From positions 1 through 64,000 of the forward strand of contig JANBPK010001056.1 of assembly GCA_027579435.1 (NCBI GenBank): a stretch of 64,000 nucleotides of DNA, read 5' to 3'. A program made the position numbers and the translations under genes. Below, piece by piece: positions 35,207-46,600 of the stretch (position 1 is its first letter; every line of letters begins with the position of its first letter). This stretch comes from Candolleomyces eurysporus (lineage: Eukaryota > Basidiomycota > Agaricomycetes > Agaricales > Psathyrellaceae). The notes beneath the pieces are model-generated. The model was not told the origin of the DNA, ran no database searches, and saw only the letters and a list, made by a program, of their open reading frames with translations.

Positions 35207-35965
35207 ATGGCTTCTCTTATTCAATCAGTGACCCGCCTCTACAACTGGTATTTTCGAGACGCACCATTATATATCGTCATTTCCGGACTCGGATATCGCA
35301 AAGACGACACGATTCCCCTCGCCTTAGGACTGCCCCTGGACGAGTTCCATGACGCCCTTCATTCATTGATCGGTGTTAGAGTCGAGCGATTCACTATTCC
35401 ATCCCCAATCGCTGGGTCGAAAGTCAATGTCTTCTCGGTGGAAGGAGGCGAGGGTCACGGAGGGATTCATAAGTTCTCCGAAATAATCCGGGAGGCCTTT
35501 TATTCAGATCAACCAAGAAGACCTAGCCAGGGCTTGATATGGGTGATTGATGCGAGGGAAGGCGTAAAGGGCGATAGTTCATTGGAAGAGGAGATGGGTT
35601 GCTTGGCTCGGGTTGTGACGCCTGGAGAGGAGATTAGAGAAGCAAGGCAAGGAAACTCTTGGGTGCCACGGGATACACCGATCTTGATGTGAGCGAAACT
35701 TCTCATTCTCGTCTCTCGCACTACCGTCCCTTATCCATTACTTGTGGATTCATTCTATTACAGCTTGCAAACTCATATGGCAGACCAGGAAGCGGCTAGC
35801 ATCACAGAGATTCGTTCAGCTCTCGGTCAAGTCGGGGCCCTCAAAGAATACAAAGTAGTCTCGCGAGAGTTTGAAGGGAACATATGTGGTTCACCGAAGA
35901 GCGCCAGGGAGGCGTTGGAAGAACTGATCGAGTTGATGGAGAAAGCCTCGCTGAAAATTGGGTAA
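35207..35965 (+). CDS. ARF-like paralogue 3, truncated pseudo-GTPase
   Basis: Two exons (35207-35688, 35764-35965) give 227 residues. The single intron sits at the same place as intron 1 of the 12517 gene (PILM with phase 2). The P-loop is lost (GLGYRKDDTIPLALGL). The switch 1 region is diverged, G3 reads VEGGEGHGG, and the strand before G4 is clear (GLIWVIDARE). The G4 motif is missing (ILQTH where LANKSD is expected). It ends after a helix (AREALEELIELMEKASLK), exactly where the linker to the C-terminal domain begins in the other copies. There is no frameshift. It may be a stand-alone pseudo-G domain or a truncated relic. Downstream sequence shows no trace of the missing domain. Confidence 0.6.
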
Positions 35966-36564
35966 TTAGAGAGGGCGACACAGTGAACAAATTTGATACA
36001 CAACTCGTAGATCCCGTACATTTCGTTTCTGAGCTAAATCAAGGCATCAATAGCTAAGTAACCAGATATCTCGATTGTCGCAATCGAGAGTAAAAGATCC
36101 AACCAGTCCGAGCCTTGAATTCGTATAGAGGAGAGGAGCGAACGGAAGCAAATGCAAAAGGAAGTGGGCGTTCATCAATCATGAATATCGAAAGCAAACT
36201 GTTTGTGAGTTGAAAAGTAGACTAGACAGATACGACCGATGTAGATACGGTTAATGAGTTAAGGAAAACAAAACGGGGGAACTTAATGACATTAGAGCAA
36301 GGGAACATTCGGAGTGAGCGGGAAAGCAAGAGGTTGTTTGTCATTGACCGAGGCAAGGAATAACCAACGAGAGCAGATTCGAAGTCAAACGACTGCAAAG
36401 CGTATTTTGATCGCGAAATCGAAGATGAGGAGAGAAAGGTGTTGGAAACACAGAGACCAAAGGAAATTAGGCCATTTTGAAGGGCGTAGATGTTGAGGAG
36501 TTTGGAGTCGTCGCGTTCGTAAATCATCTTGAAGTAACCCAAGGGACGAAGCCGGGATCACACA
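35966..36564. other. convergent intergenic spacer
   Basis: AT-rich region between two gene ends. No open frame with domain features and no repeat were recognised. Confidence 0.5.
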
Positions 36565-39314
36565 CTACGGCCGAGAGGCAGGAGGCGGCATATACCCCTG
36601 CCTGTTATCTCTCATCCCCCTCGGAGCATATCCTCCACGTCCATACCCTCCCTGACCACCACCAGAATGCATCGCCCTCCCACCGCCACCAGGCGGCGGC
36701 GGCGGCGGCCCGGGTGACCTGGGTCGATCATACGAATTGGCAGAATGCGGTGGAGGAGGTGGGGGCATCGACGAAGGAATATACTCCATCGCAGAATCAC
36801 GCCGACTCATGAACTCTCGATCACGATCCCCACTCATATTCGTACTAGCAGAAGACGGGGGCGGACCTGCCCTATCGTAGAACTGGGTGCTGGTCGTAGA
36901 CGGAGGTGGTGGCGTGGCTCCGCGAGAAGGGTAGCCATCCGAAGGTCGACGGATCGAGTCTCGGGAACTTGGGGGTGGCGGGTAGTATTCTCCAGTGGGA
37001 GGAGGACCGTATTCATTATCGCGTGCACGTTTCAAAGGAGGTCCGTCCCGGGCGGAGCTCGGACTTTCGAGCCGACGGGTGCGAGGACCATAGCTTGGTC
37101 CGTGCGCAGCGGGTGAGGGTGGTGGCCCTTGTCGGCCACGATCGATATCTCTCGAGGTTGGGGGAGGAGGATGCATGTAACGATCATCAGACGAGGGTGG
37201 ACCTGAACGACAAGTCAGCGTAACCCATATCTAGGCAAAGAGCGACTCACCTCTGTACGAGTCCCTATGCTCTCGTTCAGTACGACCCTCCCATCCTCGC
37301 CTTGGGGTCTCGGGATCATAACGACTTCTATCAGGATCCCAGTTCCCAGGTCTGTTGTAATAAGGATCTTCTTCCCATCTCGGGTACGATCCAGGTGCCG
37401 GCTGCGACGAGTACCAATCACGGGAAGGAGCGCCTCCGCTAGACGGAGGTGGACCACTAAACCTTCGACCACCATCGTAACCAACTTCAGCGCCGGTACG
37501 AGGTGAAGGTGGGAAACGGTCGTGAATTTGCCGCTGCCTATCTCGAGCCAGTTCGGTACTGGTTGGCGGGGAGAACGAACGTCGATAATGCCTATCATCG
37601 AACCGAGGATCATCGACGTCAATGACAGTGCGTTCTTCATAGCTCGGCCGATAGTTGTTAGCCGCAGGAGGTCTGTAGTCGCGCTCTCTCGATAAATCTC
37701 TTGGAGCAGGTCTATAATCTCGGTGAGGTTGCCCTTTGGAAGGCGGACCGCGGAAATCATCACGATCTCTGTTGGAAAAGGAACGTGGCAGTCCGTTATT
37801 GTTACTGATGCCCGGAGACCCAGGGCGATTATACTTTTCAGGGTGTCGAGCAGGGTAACGAGAATCTTTGTTAGTTGGAGGTATTCTGTTGGGATCCGAT
37901 GGGAGACCAGGAGGGCGATTGCCCTGGTCAGTAGCAGTAGAAAACACAGTATCTCTGTCAGTTCGTGGGGGCAAACCATGTTCAGCCTTGAAATTAAAAT
38001 CAGATTCGGAAGGAGCCAATGAACGAGCAGATTGTTCAGGATCCACTTGTAGCCGTTGACCTGCCAAGTCAGAGTGGGGAGCACCACGTCCTGGAACCAT
38101 CGATGAGGGGATGTCGTCAAAGCGCTCATCAGAAGGCCCATTGTTTCCGTTGTGAGTGTGGATATGAGATGGGGCGGATTCCGAAATCGGAAGAGCGCCA
38201 GATGTTGTGGGGCCACGAGTGTCAAGATCGGAGAGGGAAATCGGCATCTCCTCAGCTTTGACGAAGGGTTGACGTGGCTGGTTGGCATACGGTTGCTTAT
38301 GTGGACGTTGACCGGAAGGCCTCCAGCCATCATCCCCATTGCGAGCATTCCGGTCGTGTGGCCTCGAATAAGAATCACGGCGATTCCGTTCATCCCTATG
38401 TGGCTGCCTGTCATTGCGAGGATGCGAAGGGGGTTGTGGGTCATGCCTAGGCGCTGTTGGAGACTGAACACCTTTTTGTGGAGACGTGGCAGCTATCGTA
38501 GGGGAATCATCAGAAGTCGGCGGATTTTCATGATCGCCAGAGCCAGACAGTAGCGTTCCCGCCATTCCAGTCATAGCCTGGCCATTCCGAGGCATNCCCC
38601 CCGATGCCAGGTATCGTGGAAGCAGCAGACTCTGACGTAGCAGACATGGGTGGCCTATCTGAAGCCACTGGTCGATACCCCTGGGGCTCAAAGGTCAGAC
38701 AGTACAGTAGTAGTGACATAATGGCGACGCACATTTGAAAGCTCTGGGCTTTCCCCAGCTGCCGACGTAGACTGTCTTCGGCTTTCCCAGCTATCCTTGC
38801 CTTGGAGTCGAGGTGGGCGCCTGTCCGAGTCGACAGGGGACGTTGGACTAGTGGCATTCTGCGGATTCTGAGCTCCATTTGCATTCGCGGTTTGAGCATC
38901 TTCCGGCTTAGCTGGCTTGCCCGTGGGTTCAGAGGCTGGAATTTTTCCTAGATAGAGACTAGCCAGAGCTGCTGGTTGAGGAATTGCGCGATAAAATTCA
39001 TGCTGGTCATTCTTGATTATTTGCTTTAGATTTTCGAGAATCTCGAGGTCATTCTTTCCTGGTGGAAGAACGATGCTCCTCCCCCTAGGGTGCTGCACTT
39101 GTTGCGGGTACGACTGCTGCTGCGTTTGCATCGGTGGCCTGTTTCCTACGCTACGACCTGCGCTGCTGTTCTGAGGCGTTCTAGAGGACTTTGAAGCCGA
39201 ATTTCGCGAGTATCTTGAGGCCGAGGAGGGAAAAGAAGGGTCCTTTGGGACGGAGTGGTGAGAGTGGTGAGAGAAGCCGCGACTGGCACCCTTCTTGTTC
39301 AGCCTCCGCGACAT
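36565..39314 (-). CDS. large disordered Arg/Pro/Ser-rich protein
   Basis: Exons 39314-38733, 38680-37251 and 37202-36565 give 882 residues once the N at 38596 is dropped (IPGIGG joins MPRNGQ). The start is placed at MSRRLNKKGASRG; an upstream in-frame ATG at 39368 is less likely. The only ordered-looking part is near residues 80-115 (LEILENLKQIIKNDQHEFYR followed by PAALASLYLG). The rest is low complexity: RD/ER-rich tracts (for example RNRRDSYSRPHDRNARNGDD), proline runs and a C-terminal GGGQGGYGRGGYAPRG that resembles RGG boxes. Such composition is typical of nuclear RNA- or chromatin-associated proteins, but no RRM or zinc finger was seen. Function is inferred only at that level. Confidence 0.7.
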
Positions 39315-40084
39315 CTGTCGGGTTATGTAAATAATCGGGACCAACAAGGACAAATACGGAGGACCCACTCCGTCGCTTAGATTGCTGATGATTGAGGAAA
39401 GTTCAAACTTGAAAGCAAAGTGCGCTGATATGGGTCGGGGAAGAGGAAAAGTTGCCCACCAGAACTCCCAGTGGTAAGTCTAATCGATAACAGTGTGTGG
39501 GCGTGTTGACTTTGGTTTGTCTTTAATAACTCACCACTTTCCCAGAGGTTTCCGGCGAATCCCATGGGAATCGGACAGGGTGAAGCAGGCCTCCGCAACC
39601 GTGACAGTAATATAAAGAGTCTGTCTTTTATCACTTATTACACAGGCTTGGTATACTCATTGCGCTGCGTTAGCGTTACGAGAGAGCCAGATTCCTCTCG
39701 AATAGATGGAAGCCACCGGCATCAATCGAAATCGTGAGCCATTCAACAGCATTGTTGTTCACTGATATGGCGAGTTTTTGAATCCCAGAGACGTTGTATA
39801 TATGAGTGTGGTAACGCTCGTAGCCTCTGGTGACGACTTTGCTTCTCTCAAAGGCCCAAGAAAGCCCTCGTTCACCCAACCTAGATCCATGGGTTGGTTC
39901 ATCACTCCTACCCCTCGTACTCCTCCTATTCCCCCTCCTAGCCTTCCTCCATCTCCTAATCCGGGATCCATTCCATTTGTATCCTCATGGCACGAGAGAA
40001 AGAAGGGAGAATTGGTTTAAAAGTCGTAATCGATGAGCGTCTTTCCGTACATTTCGCACTGCTAGGATGCGGCTCGTTCGATGA
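39315..40084. other. intergenic
   Basis: It contains the 5' flank of the disordered-protein gene. Short open frames near 39377-39634 (minus) and 39778-40036 (plus) show no splice continuity or domains. No gene accepted. Confidence 0.4.
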
Positions 40085-40420
40085 TCAGGCAGAAATTAGC
40101 TTCTTATAGATGGGGTTAGGTATGTTCAGTTGCCCATCGACTTTAACATGATTAGCTCTCGAGTTCTGACAGCTGATCGTGCAGGATTGAAGTCCCTCAA
40201 AGTCGCAGACCCAGTCGGCCCGATATTCAAAAGCGTGGCTGAAATCCGCCCTGAAAAAAGCAATCTTTGATCCATTATGCTTGGTTTCATATTTAAACCA
40301 CGGGGTAACGGTATCGGAGGAAGGCCAAAGGACACTTTGACGATGGATCCACGTAATTAGGGGGACGCTAACATAGCCGAGGTTTCCATCGGATACCTTT
40401 GCCTTGCTCAATTTGTTCAA
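40085..40420 (-). CDS. possible hypothetical exon or small gene
   Basis: An open frame of 111 codons has amino acid use that looks coding (WFKYETKHNGSKIAFFRADF, then ADWVCDFEG and a run ending NPIYKKLISA). A second coding-like stretch lies upstream on the same strand near 40440-40570 (IREIAGKADRHPRRPPKCEC). An N sits at 40593. No splice pair was found that joins the two in frame, and no family was recognised. It could be the 3' exon of a broken gene. It lies between two supported genes and needs RNA evidence. Confidence 0.3.
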   Translation of the reverse strand: MNKLSKAKVSDGNLGYVSVPLITWIHRQSVLWPSSDTVTPWFKYETKHNGSKIAFFRADFSHAFEYRADWVCDFEGLQSCTISCQNSRANHVKVDGQLNIPNPIYKKLISA

Positions 40421-40853
40421 TCAAGCCCTCCGCTTCACGGCGGGCTGCGAACCACGGTAGCTACTTCAAAGTGCAATGCTCGAGCCGAATGGCATTCACA
40501 TTTCGGCGGTCTCCTCGGATGTCTATCGGCTTTCCCTGCGATCTCACGAATTCTGCGGAGAGTCATGAGATTACTCAATTTTACGTCGAACANTTTTTCG
40601 ACCCTTTTCCTTGAATTTGACTAGCAAGCTCCATTGGAAATTCTCTGCCCTAGATCTGCATCGAAATTTCCGTTCTAGCCCTTGCTCACGACGTAACCTG
40701 TGGGTATTTATTCGTACCTCCTCGCCCATCTTTGAACTACCCATTCCTTCCTGGATCTTCCCCCTCAAAAAGTCGGTGTCTCTTCAGCACACTTATCAGT
40801 GATTATCGCGTTAACGCCCACTTGAAACTCTGCAGCGTCGGCTCCAGCAAACG

Positions 40854-42142
40854 TTGATGGAAGGCTACAACAACAGCGGTCACCGTAGTCGTCAAGACGC
40901 GGGGCGTCCAATAATAGTGGGCTTCTCAGACACGAAGACAATACTCGATACGTTGGACTCCGAGGAGCGTACTCTACGCCTCCAGGAACTGGAATTTGAG
41001 CGCAAGAGACAAGAGCTTGAAGCACGAAGGCGTCAATTAGACGAAGTGAAGTCGCCCTTCTCCCAGGGCAACTTCTCCGCTGAGGAGGCTCAGCGACAGA
41101 ACCGCGGGCCTGAGGCAAGTATCTCTCCTAGTCTTGCCTAGTGAAAGTTGACTCACAAATGATTCCATCACAGAACGAACAGCCTGATCCAGCAACGACG
41201 AGCATCGTTCACACTTCCACTGCACAGCTCGGCCACGGTCACCAAGGCCACGATAGTACGGACCAGGGCGCGTTACACGTCGTCGGAGGTCTCAACGGCG
41301 AAGTGTCAGTCATCACCGATCCCGATGATACATTCGTCGCCGTGAAATTTCTCGGTAATTCCGCGTGTCAACTCTGCAAGAAGCAACGAGTCGAGTGTTA
41401 CCGCAAGCCTGACCTGCGATTCAGACCGCAACTGTGGACTTCCGACGGCGTCTCACCGAACCGCGAGGTATTGGACCTGCGCAAGTTCCATGTACGACTG
41501 AGGTGCGAGAATTGCATCAGGCATTCGACTTCACAGGTTAAATGCACGATGCCTGGGGGAGGAATCGGAGGGTTTCGCGTCAAGGAATGCATCCTGCAAC
41601 CTGCCTCGGCCCAAACTCAAGACACCGACGCCGCTGCCACTGCTGCAGCTACAAGACACAGTGATGGCGGGGATCAAGCTTACGGGACGACGCAGCAATT
41701 GATTTCGAGGACCGGGAGAGAAATAAAAGCGACCCTCAAACGTCGCATCGGCTCGCTAGACGACGACTCCAGCAGTGGCGTGGAAGCGGAGGCTGGTCTA
41801 GAGACAAAAGTCACTCCGAGTCGAAGTCTTCCAGGCCGCTCCTCATCTTCTTTCAATCCTTCGTTACCTCGTCTTGGCGGAGCCGACGTGCATGCAATCA
41901 AGCGAAAGAGACAGGAGCTCAGCGGAATGCTCCCTGGATCGTCCTCTTCTAAATCAGTTACTCCAAACATTGCAGGATCAGAGCCGAAGTCGAGCGGAGA
42001 AAAGATTGACATGGATATGATCAATCTACTCTACAAGAGCCAGGAAGAAATGCAAAAGTTGATCGAAAGACAGCAAGTGTCGATAGAAATCCAGCAAGCA
42101 GGCCAGCAGACTCTATTGAACCTGGCGATGCGGAGGTTGTAG
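40854..42142 (+). CDS. Zn-cluster-like protein with coiled coils
   Basis: Two exons (40854-41114 and 41174-42142) give 409 residues. They are joined by a 59-nt GC-AG intron (donor GCAAGT), the only choice that keeps frame. Residues 40-65 form a coiled coil (LRLQELEFERKRQELEARRR). Cys residues at 152, 155, 162, 198, 201 and 211 give C-x2-C-x6-C-x35-C-x2-C-x9-C. This resembles a fungal Zn(II)2Cys6 DNA-binding cluster with a greatly enlarged middle loop. Basic residues follow the first half (CKKQRVECYRK). A Ser-rich region and a C-terminal Gln-rich helix (SQEEMQKLIERQQVSIEIQQ) end the protein. It may be a transcription factor, but no fungal-specific factor domain was seen. Confidence 0.65.
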
Positions 42143-43614
42143 TGTGCAGGGGCTGAGCGCTGAGATGCGAGCTTGGATTGCCGTGACGAATCGGAGCCGA
42201 CTCGGAGAGTGATAGTAGGTCCGCTTCTGGTAGGCGACGAGTATGAACTCTCATACATACTTTGGTAATCTAGATATTGCACAATGTCACGTATTTTCTT
42301 GGTCAACGCGCGATTAAGGATTGAACGTTGAACGTTGAACTTCCAGAGAGCAGCTCGGAGGCAAAATTACTGATCCAGATTTCAGGCACCTAGTTCGAAT
42401 TCGGTTGATGGCGCCCCTGGTCTTCGATGCGCCTTGTCTGCTCCGCTCGCATACAATGATCCGGGTTTTTGCTCAGTCGCCTCGTCGCATATCACAATTA
42501 CTGGACATGAAGGATGGTTAATCTCGGGCGGGGTACAATAACTTGAGACAAAGGATCCAAAGATAATCCTACTGTTGTTTTCACTGGCATAAAAACATTG
42601 CATCTCCTTGACAACCCTGGTTCTCCTGACGATCACTAACACTCGGGCGCATGAGTCAGGAGTACGTCTATTCTCCGGGGTGTTCCTTGGTTCCATTTAT
42701 ATCGCAACGCCCGCTGCCACACGACGTTATGGGCGGTGATCAACATCTTGTGGAGATATGGTGACGGTGTGACTAGTGGAAGATAAATAAGTATTAGTAT
42801 ATGTTGTAAAAAAAAAAACAGCGCTAGTGCAGGGTAAAGAAGAAACGTTAAGTGACACACGGGCCGACATATCTTGCAATTGAGTGAAGCCCTGCTCTTC
42901 TCTTCTATGATCGAGCGCGGAGAAACGGCTCCTCGAGTTCGAGTGTGCTTTGCAAGTAGCACGAAGAACCTGTGGCAGTTTACCTTTTGTCTCCTCCATA
43001 CCAAGCAAACCCACCTACTTGACATCACTCAATGCTGGCATTGTACTAAGTGGCGCCGGAGCGTTTTGAGCACGAGGATGACAGTCATCTGGAATGCATC
43101 CCTGAGAATAGATACATCAGGGGATTGAATAAGTGTTCCTCATATATTGGTGTTGCCATCTTACCACCACATCCCTTGCCTTTGTCCTTTCCCTCCTTTC
43201 GTTCCTTTTGTTTCTCCTCGAATTTTCGTTCGGCACATGACATACACGCCTTCAGTTCGGAGTCCTCTTTCTGCCAGTACCTCCTCATTCTTTGGTAATG
43301 AAGAGCGAAGACAGTCCGCTCTTTCACCNTTCAATTTTCTCCCCGGATTCAAGTACTGCACTCGGTGAGTGCCAGCGATGCAACACGNTTTTTTAATCTA
43401 TATATATTCTGGACAAGCTGGGGCGGGCATGCCGGGTGCGTCGGTCCATACCGGCCGGGATAACCGAGCCTTGCCTCCGTCCGAGCGTCATCGCACTGCA
43501 ACATTTGCTCTTGAACCCGAACTCCATCTCGTAGCTGAATTCGACCTTCTTTTCTACCTCAATACGCGACTGGAAAATATTTCAAACTGATTTGCTCAAC
43601 ATGGCCTTTCAACA
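42143..43614. other. intergenic, long
   Basis: No gene accepted. Noted items: a short tandem GAACGTT repeat near 42324-42340; a poly-A run near 42808; N bases at 43329 and 43388, the latter beside a T run; and a TATATATAT stretch near 43400 that could be a TATA region. The first exon of the EF-hand gene may lie in 43430-43530 but could not be joined in frame. Confidence 0.4.
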
Positions 43615-46600
43615 GTGACGAGAGGCGAGAGAGATGTCGCCGAGGTTAACCCTCTTGCCGCAGTGCAAGAATTCTGCGAAATCAATGCAGAGCTGATCAG
43701 CTCTGGGCGTGGCAGGTCCAGGAACCTTCTCGAGCAAGCAGAAGACCAAAAATCCTTTGAGGAGACACTAAATGGCTTCAGTGAGAGGGGGAGAACAATA
43801 GTGAAGGGCCTGCAGAGCCTGGGTCAGATACATCCTTTCGTGGGGGGTGAGTTTCGACTTGATCTCGGGAGAGCTAATTACTGAGATGAGCGGTGTATCT
43901 ATAGTGGCCGTTGGAGCATTTGTCTTAGTGATAACGCTCGACATGACGCGGCGAGAAAATGACAGAAAAGTTATCGCTGTCAAAATGAAAATGCAAGAGC
44001 TCATGCTGGTGTTTTTCGAGTGCGTTTCTGCTCGTCTCCTTCATAGACGGAAAGCTTATCTCTGGTATGTAGGCTCCGACACGTACGCAGCTCCTCGGAC
44101 CGAGCGGGGGATGGGATGACCATCTCGGAGCGTCTCCAGTCAGTCATGTACCAGATTGCCAGCGACATTAAAGCCTGTGGGTCTGCTTGCGACGCGTATC
44201 TCAAGAAAGGCTTCCTGAGTGCGTTCCTTTGTCTATTTACCTGCTCGAAATGATTACTCATGTATATTCTAGTGAAGACTGTCAAGTCTGGAGTATATGA
44301 AAACCGTCTAGCGGAATTCTGCGCTGTCTTTGATGACCACAAGAAAACTGTTGAGCTTGCGATGTCTGTTCATGTAGCCGTCGGCATGGACACTGCGAAC
44401 GAGAAACTCGATCACCAGCAGGACCGCCTTAGGAGCATCGAGCGCAAACTCGACATGATTACCCTCTTCCGAAAGCTTGACACTCCCCGAGAAAAAGACA
44501 TCAATAAATTCATCGAGAGCCATGGCGGGGCCAGAGCATGTATCACCAACGACGAGCTCCTGGAAGAGCTCATCATCAAAAGCGGCGAACTTTCAGTAGC
44601 CAGGATCTCAGGCAAGGATAACGGGCGCAAGTCAAACGACCTACCGCAGATTAGGAAGAGGTTGTTCAAGGAGCTCCAGGAGGACATCGATGACACCTTC
44701 AAACGCAATATGGTGCTGTTTGAAAGGAAGCTGGAAATGCAAAACAAGCAATTGACGGACGCCCTGCACCAAGAGTCGAGCAACATCATCAGTACTCTCT
44801 TGTCAGGAGCTCATGACCGTATTATCGACCCCGTACGTTGGTTTCCTCTGACGTGCTCCAAAGTTACTGACTGTCGCCATAGGATCTTCAAAAAATCTGG
44901 AAAGACATGGTTAGTCTGCTTCCTTTCTAAGCCATCCGTTCGACCCCGGCTGAATGAACGATTACAGGGCTGGAAAGGCAGCGTGAAAGCACGACACTTC
45001 GTCCTCGCTCTTCACGACTACTACACCGACCTTTTGAACAGACAGACGTCACATCCCGGCAAATTCGACCGTTCCTCAATATCGCCACTCCCATCGCCTG
45101 CACCGAGGTCACCTTTATCTCCCACCCCTTCAACTGCCAGGTCCTCCTCTTTCTCTATCAAGAAGCGTCCAGATGACCGATGGGCACTCGCTTATATCAA
45201 CGCTGCCTATGTCCAGCCAATTCTCGAAGCTGTGGATGACGATGGTACTGGGTTTGTTAGTGTGAAGGAGGTCAATACTTTCGTTGAATCACGGCCCGAA
45301 GGATGGAGGTTCGTTGATTTCTGGTCTTTCTGTACGGATTCCTTGCTTACTGCTGCGACCTTTCGGTAGCCTTCCGACGTGGATAGCCTTCTGGGCAGTA
45401 GGCTGGCAAGCCAGCATCTCAAAATACAAAAGCCAGATCTACTCCCTCATTCAAACCATGTTCCAAATCCTCGAACACGTCCTGCCATCGAACCGACGCG
45501 CCATTGATGAATACCTTTTCCACGCATCGTTCTGGCGGATCGAGCTCCTACTTCGCTCGACTCGTTCCATCAATTTCAAGATCATGTCTGATCCGGATCT
45601 CGCGAGGTTCACAGAGTCATATTCGGTTGCAGAGGAAGAGAGGATTGACGGCAATTTGAAGGACGTTGCGTATGAGTTAGATACTCCAGCTACGGTCTCG
45701 CTTGTGACGGGCGAAGGCCGCATCGAAAGAGTGAGTGATTGTTCAAGTTGCGCTCGCCTTATCGACTTTAGATGCTGAGAACTGTTTCTAGTACATCTTC
45801 CCGCTCATTTACCTGCTGCTCAAGAGACATTTAGAAGTCTTGAAACTGGCATGCAAGCATGTGCTGGACACAGAGGAGCTTGCAACGCTGAACGAGTCCC
45901 TGGTATCCGTTCTCTTGACTGTCGACGACCGAATTCAAAATCTTGAAGGTACGACGTCCGCTCTAGATCTGCTGTGCAGAACACGTTTTTGATTTGTCTG
46001 GCAGCCGTATTTAAGCAAACACACCTGGACGTGCAAGGGCGCTTTGGAAATTTCGCATTTGGCTTGGTAAACCGCCTTCTCTCGTCTGCGGTTTCTTCTG
46101 ATCTAATCGTCTCATCTAGTTTCAACTGTCCTATGGAGACATTCGCAGAGTACCCATTCAGAATACCTTGGGGACATGGGTTGATGAAGACGAGAACGCT
46201 ACTGGTCAGAAAGAGGTTTTGACACTGGAATCCATCAAGGCAGGGCTGCAAGAATCATCTTGCGAAATCCTGAAATACGGTATTCAAGATGCCTTCCACG
46301 CCACCGACTACTACGAATTCGAACTCCATCGATTACGCGCCAGTCCCAACCCAATCCAGGGCACATGGACCGGGCACTGCTCTCGACGTGAGGGGGAGGA
46401 GAACGTGACCTTCCTCGTCAGGGTCTCGTTCAAACTATCCTTCGATCGCAAGACGCTCCTCGGCAAGGGTGAAGACTATTCTTCGACCTTCAACTTCTCT
46501 GGGACCACTTCCCGCGGCAAGGGCGGGTACGATTTCACGTTCGCCATAACAGACGACGACGGAGGTCTCTGTAGAACGTGTACGGGCACGTTAAGCCTTG

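Noticed and set aside
37215..38471. 418-codon minus-strand open frame
   Set aside because: It is an alternative frame of the disordered Arg/Pro-rich gene; the accepted frame joins both neighbouring exons in phase, this one does not.
42382..43028. overlapping minus-strand open frames in the long spacer
   Set aside because: No splice signals joining them, no recognised family, and composition is not clearly coding.
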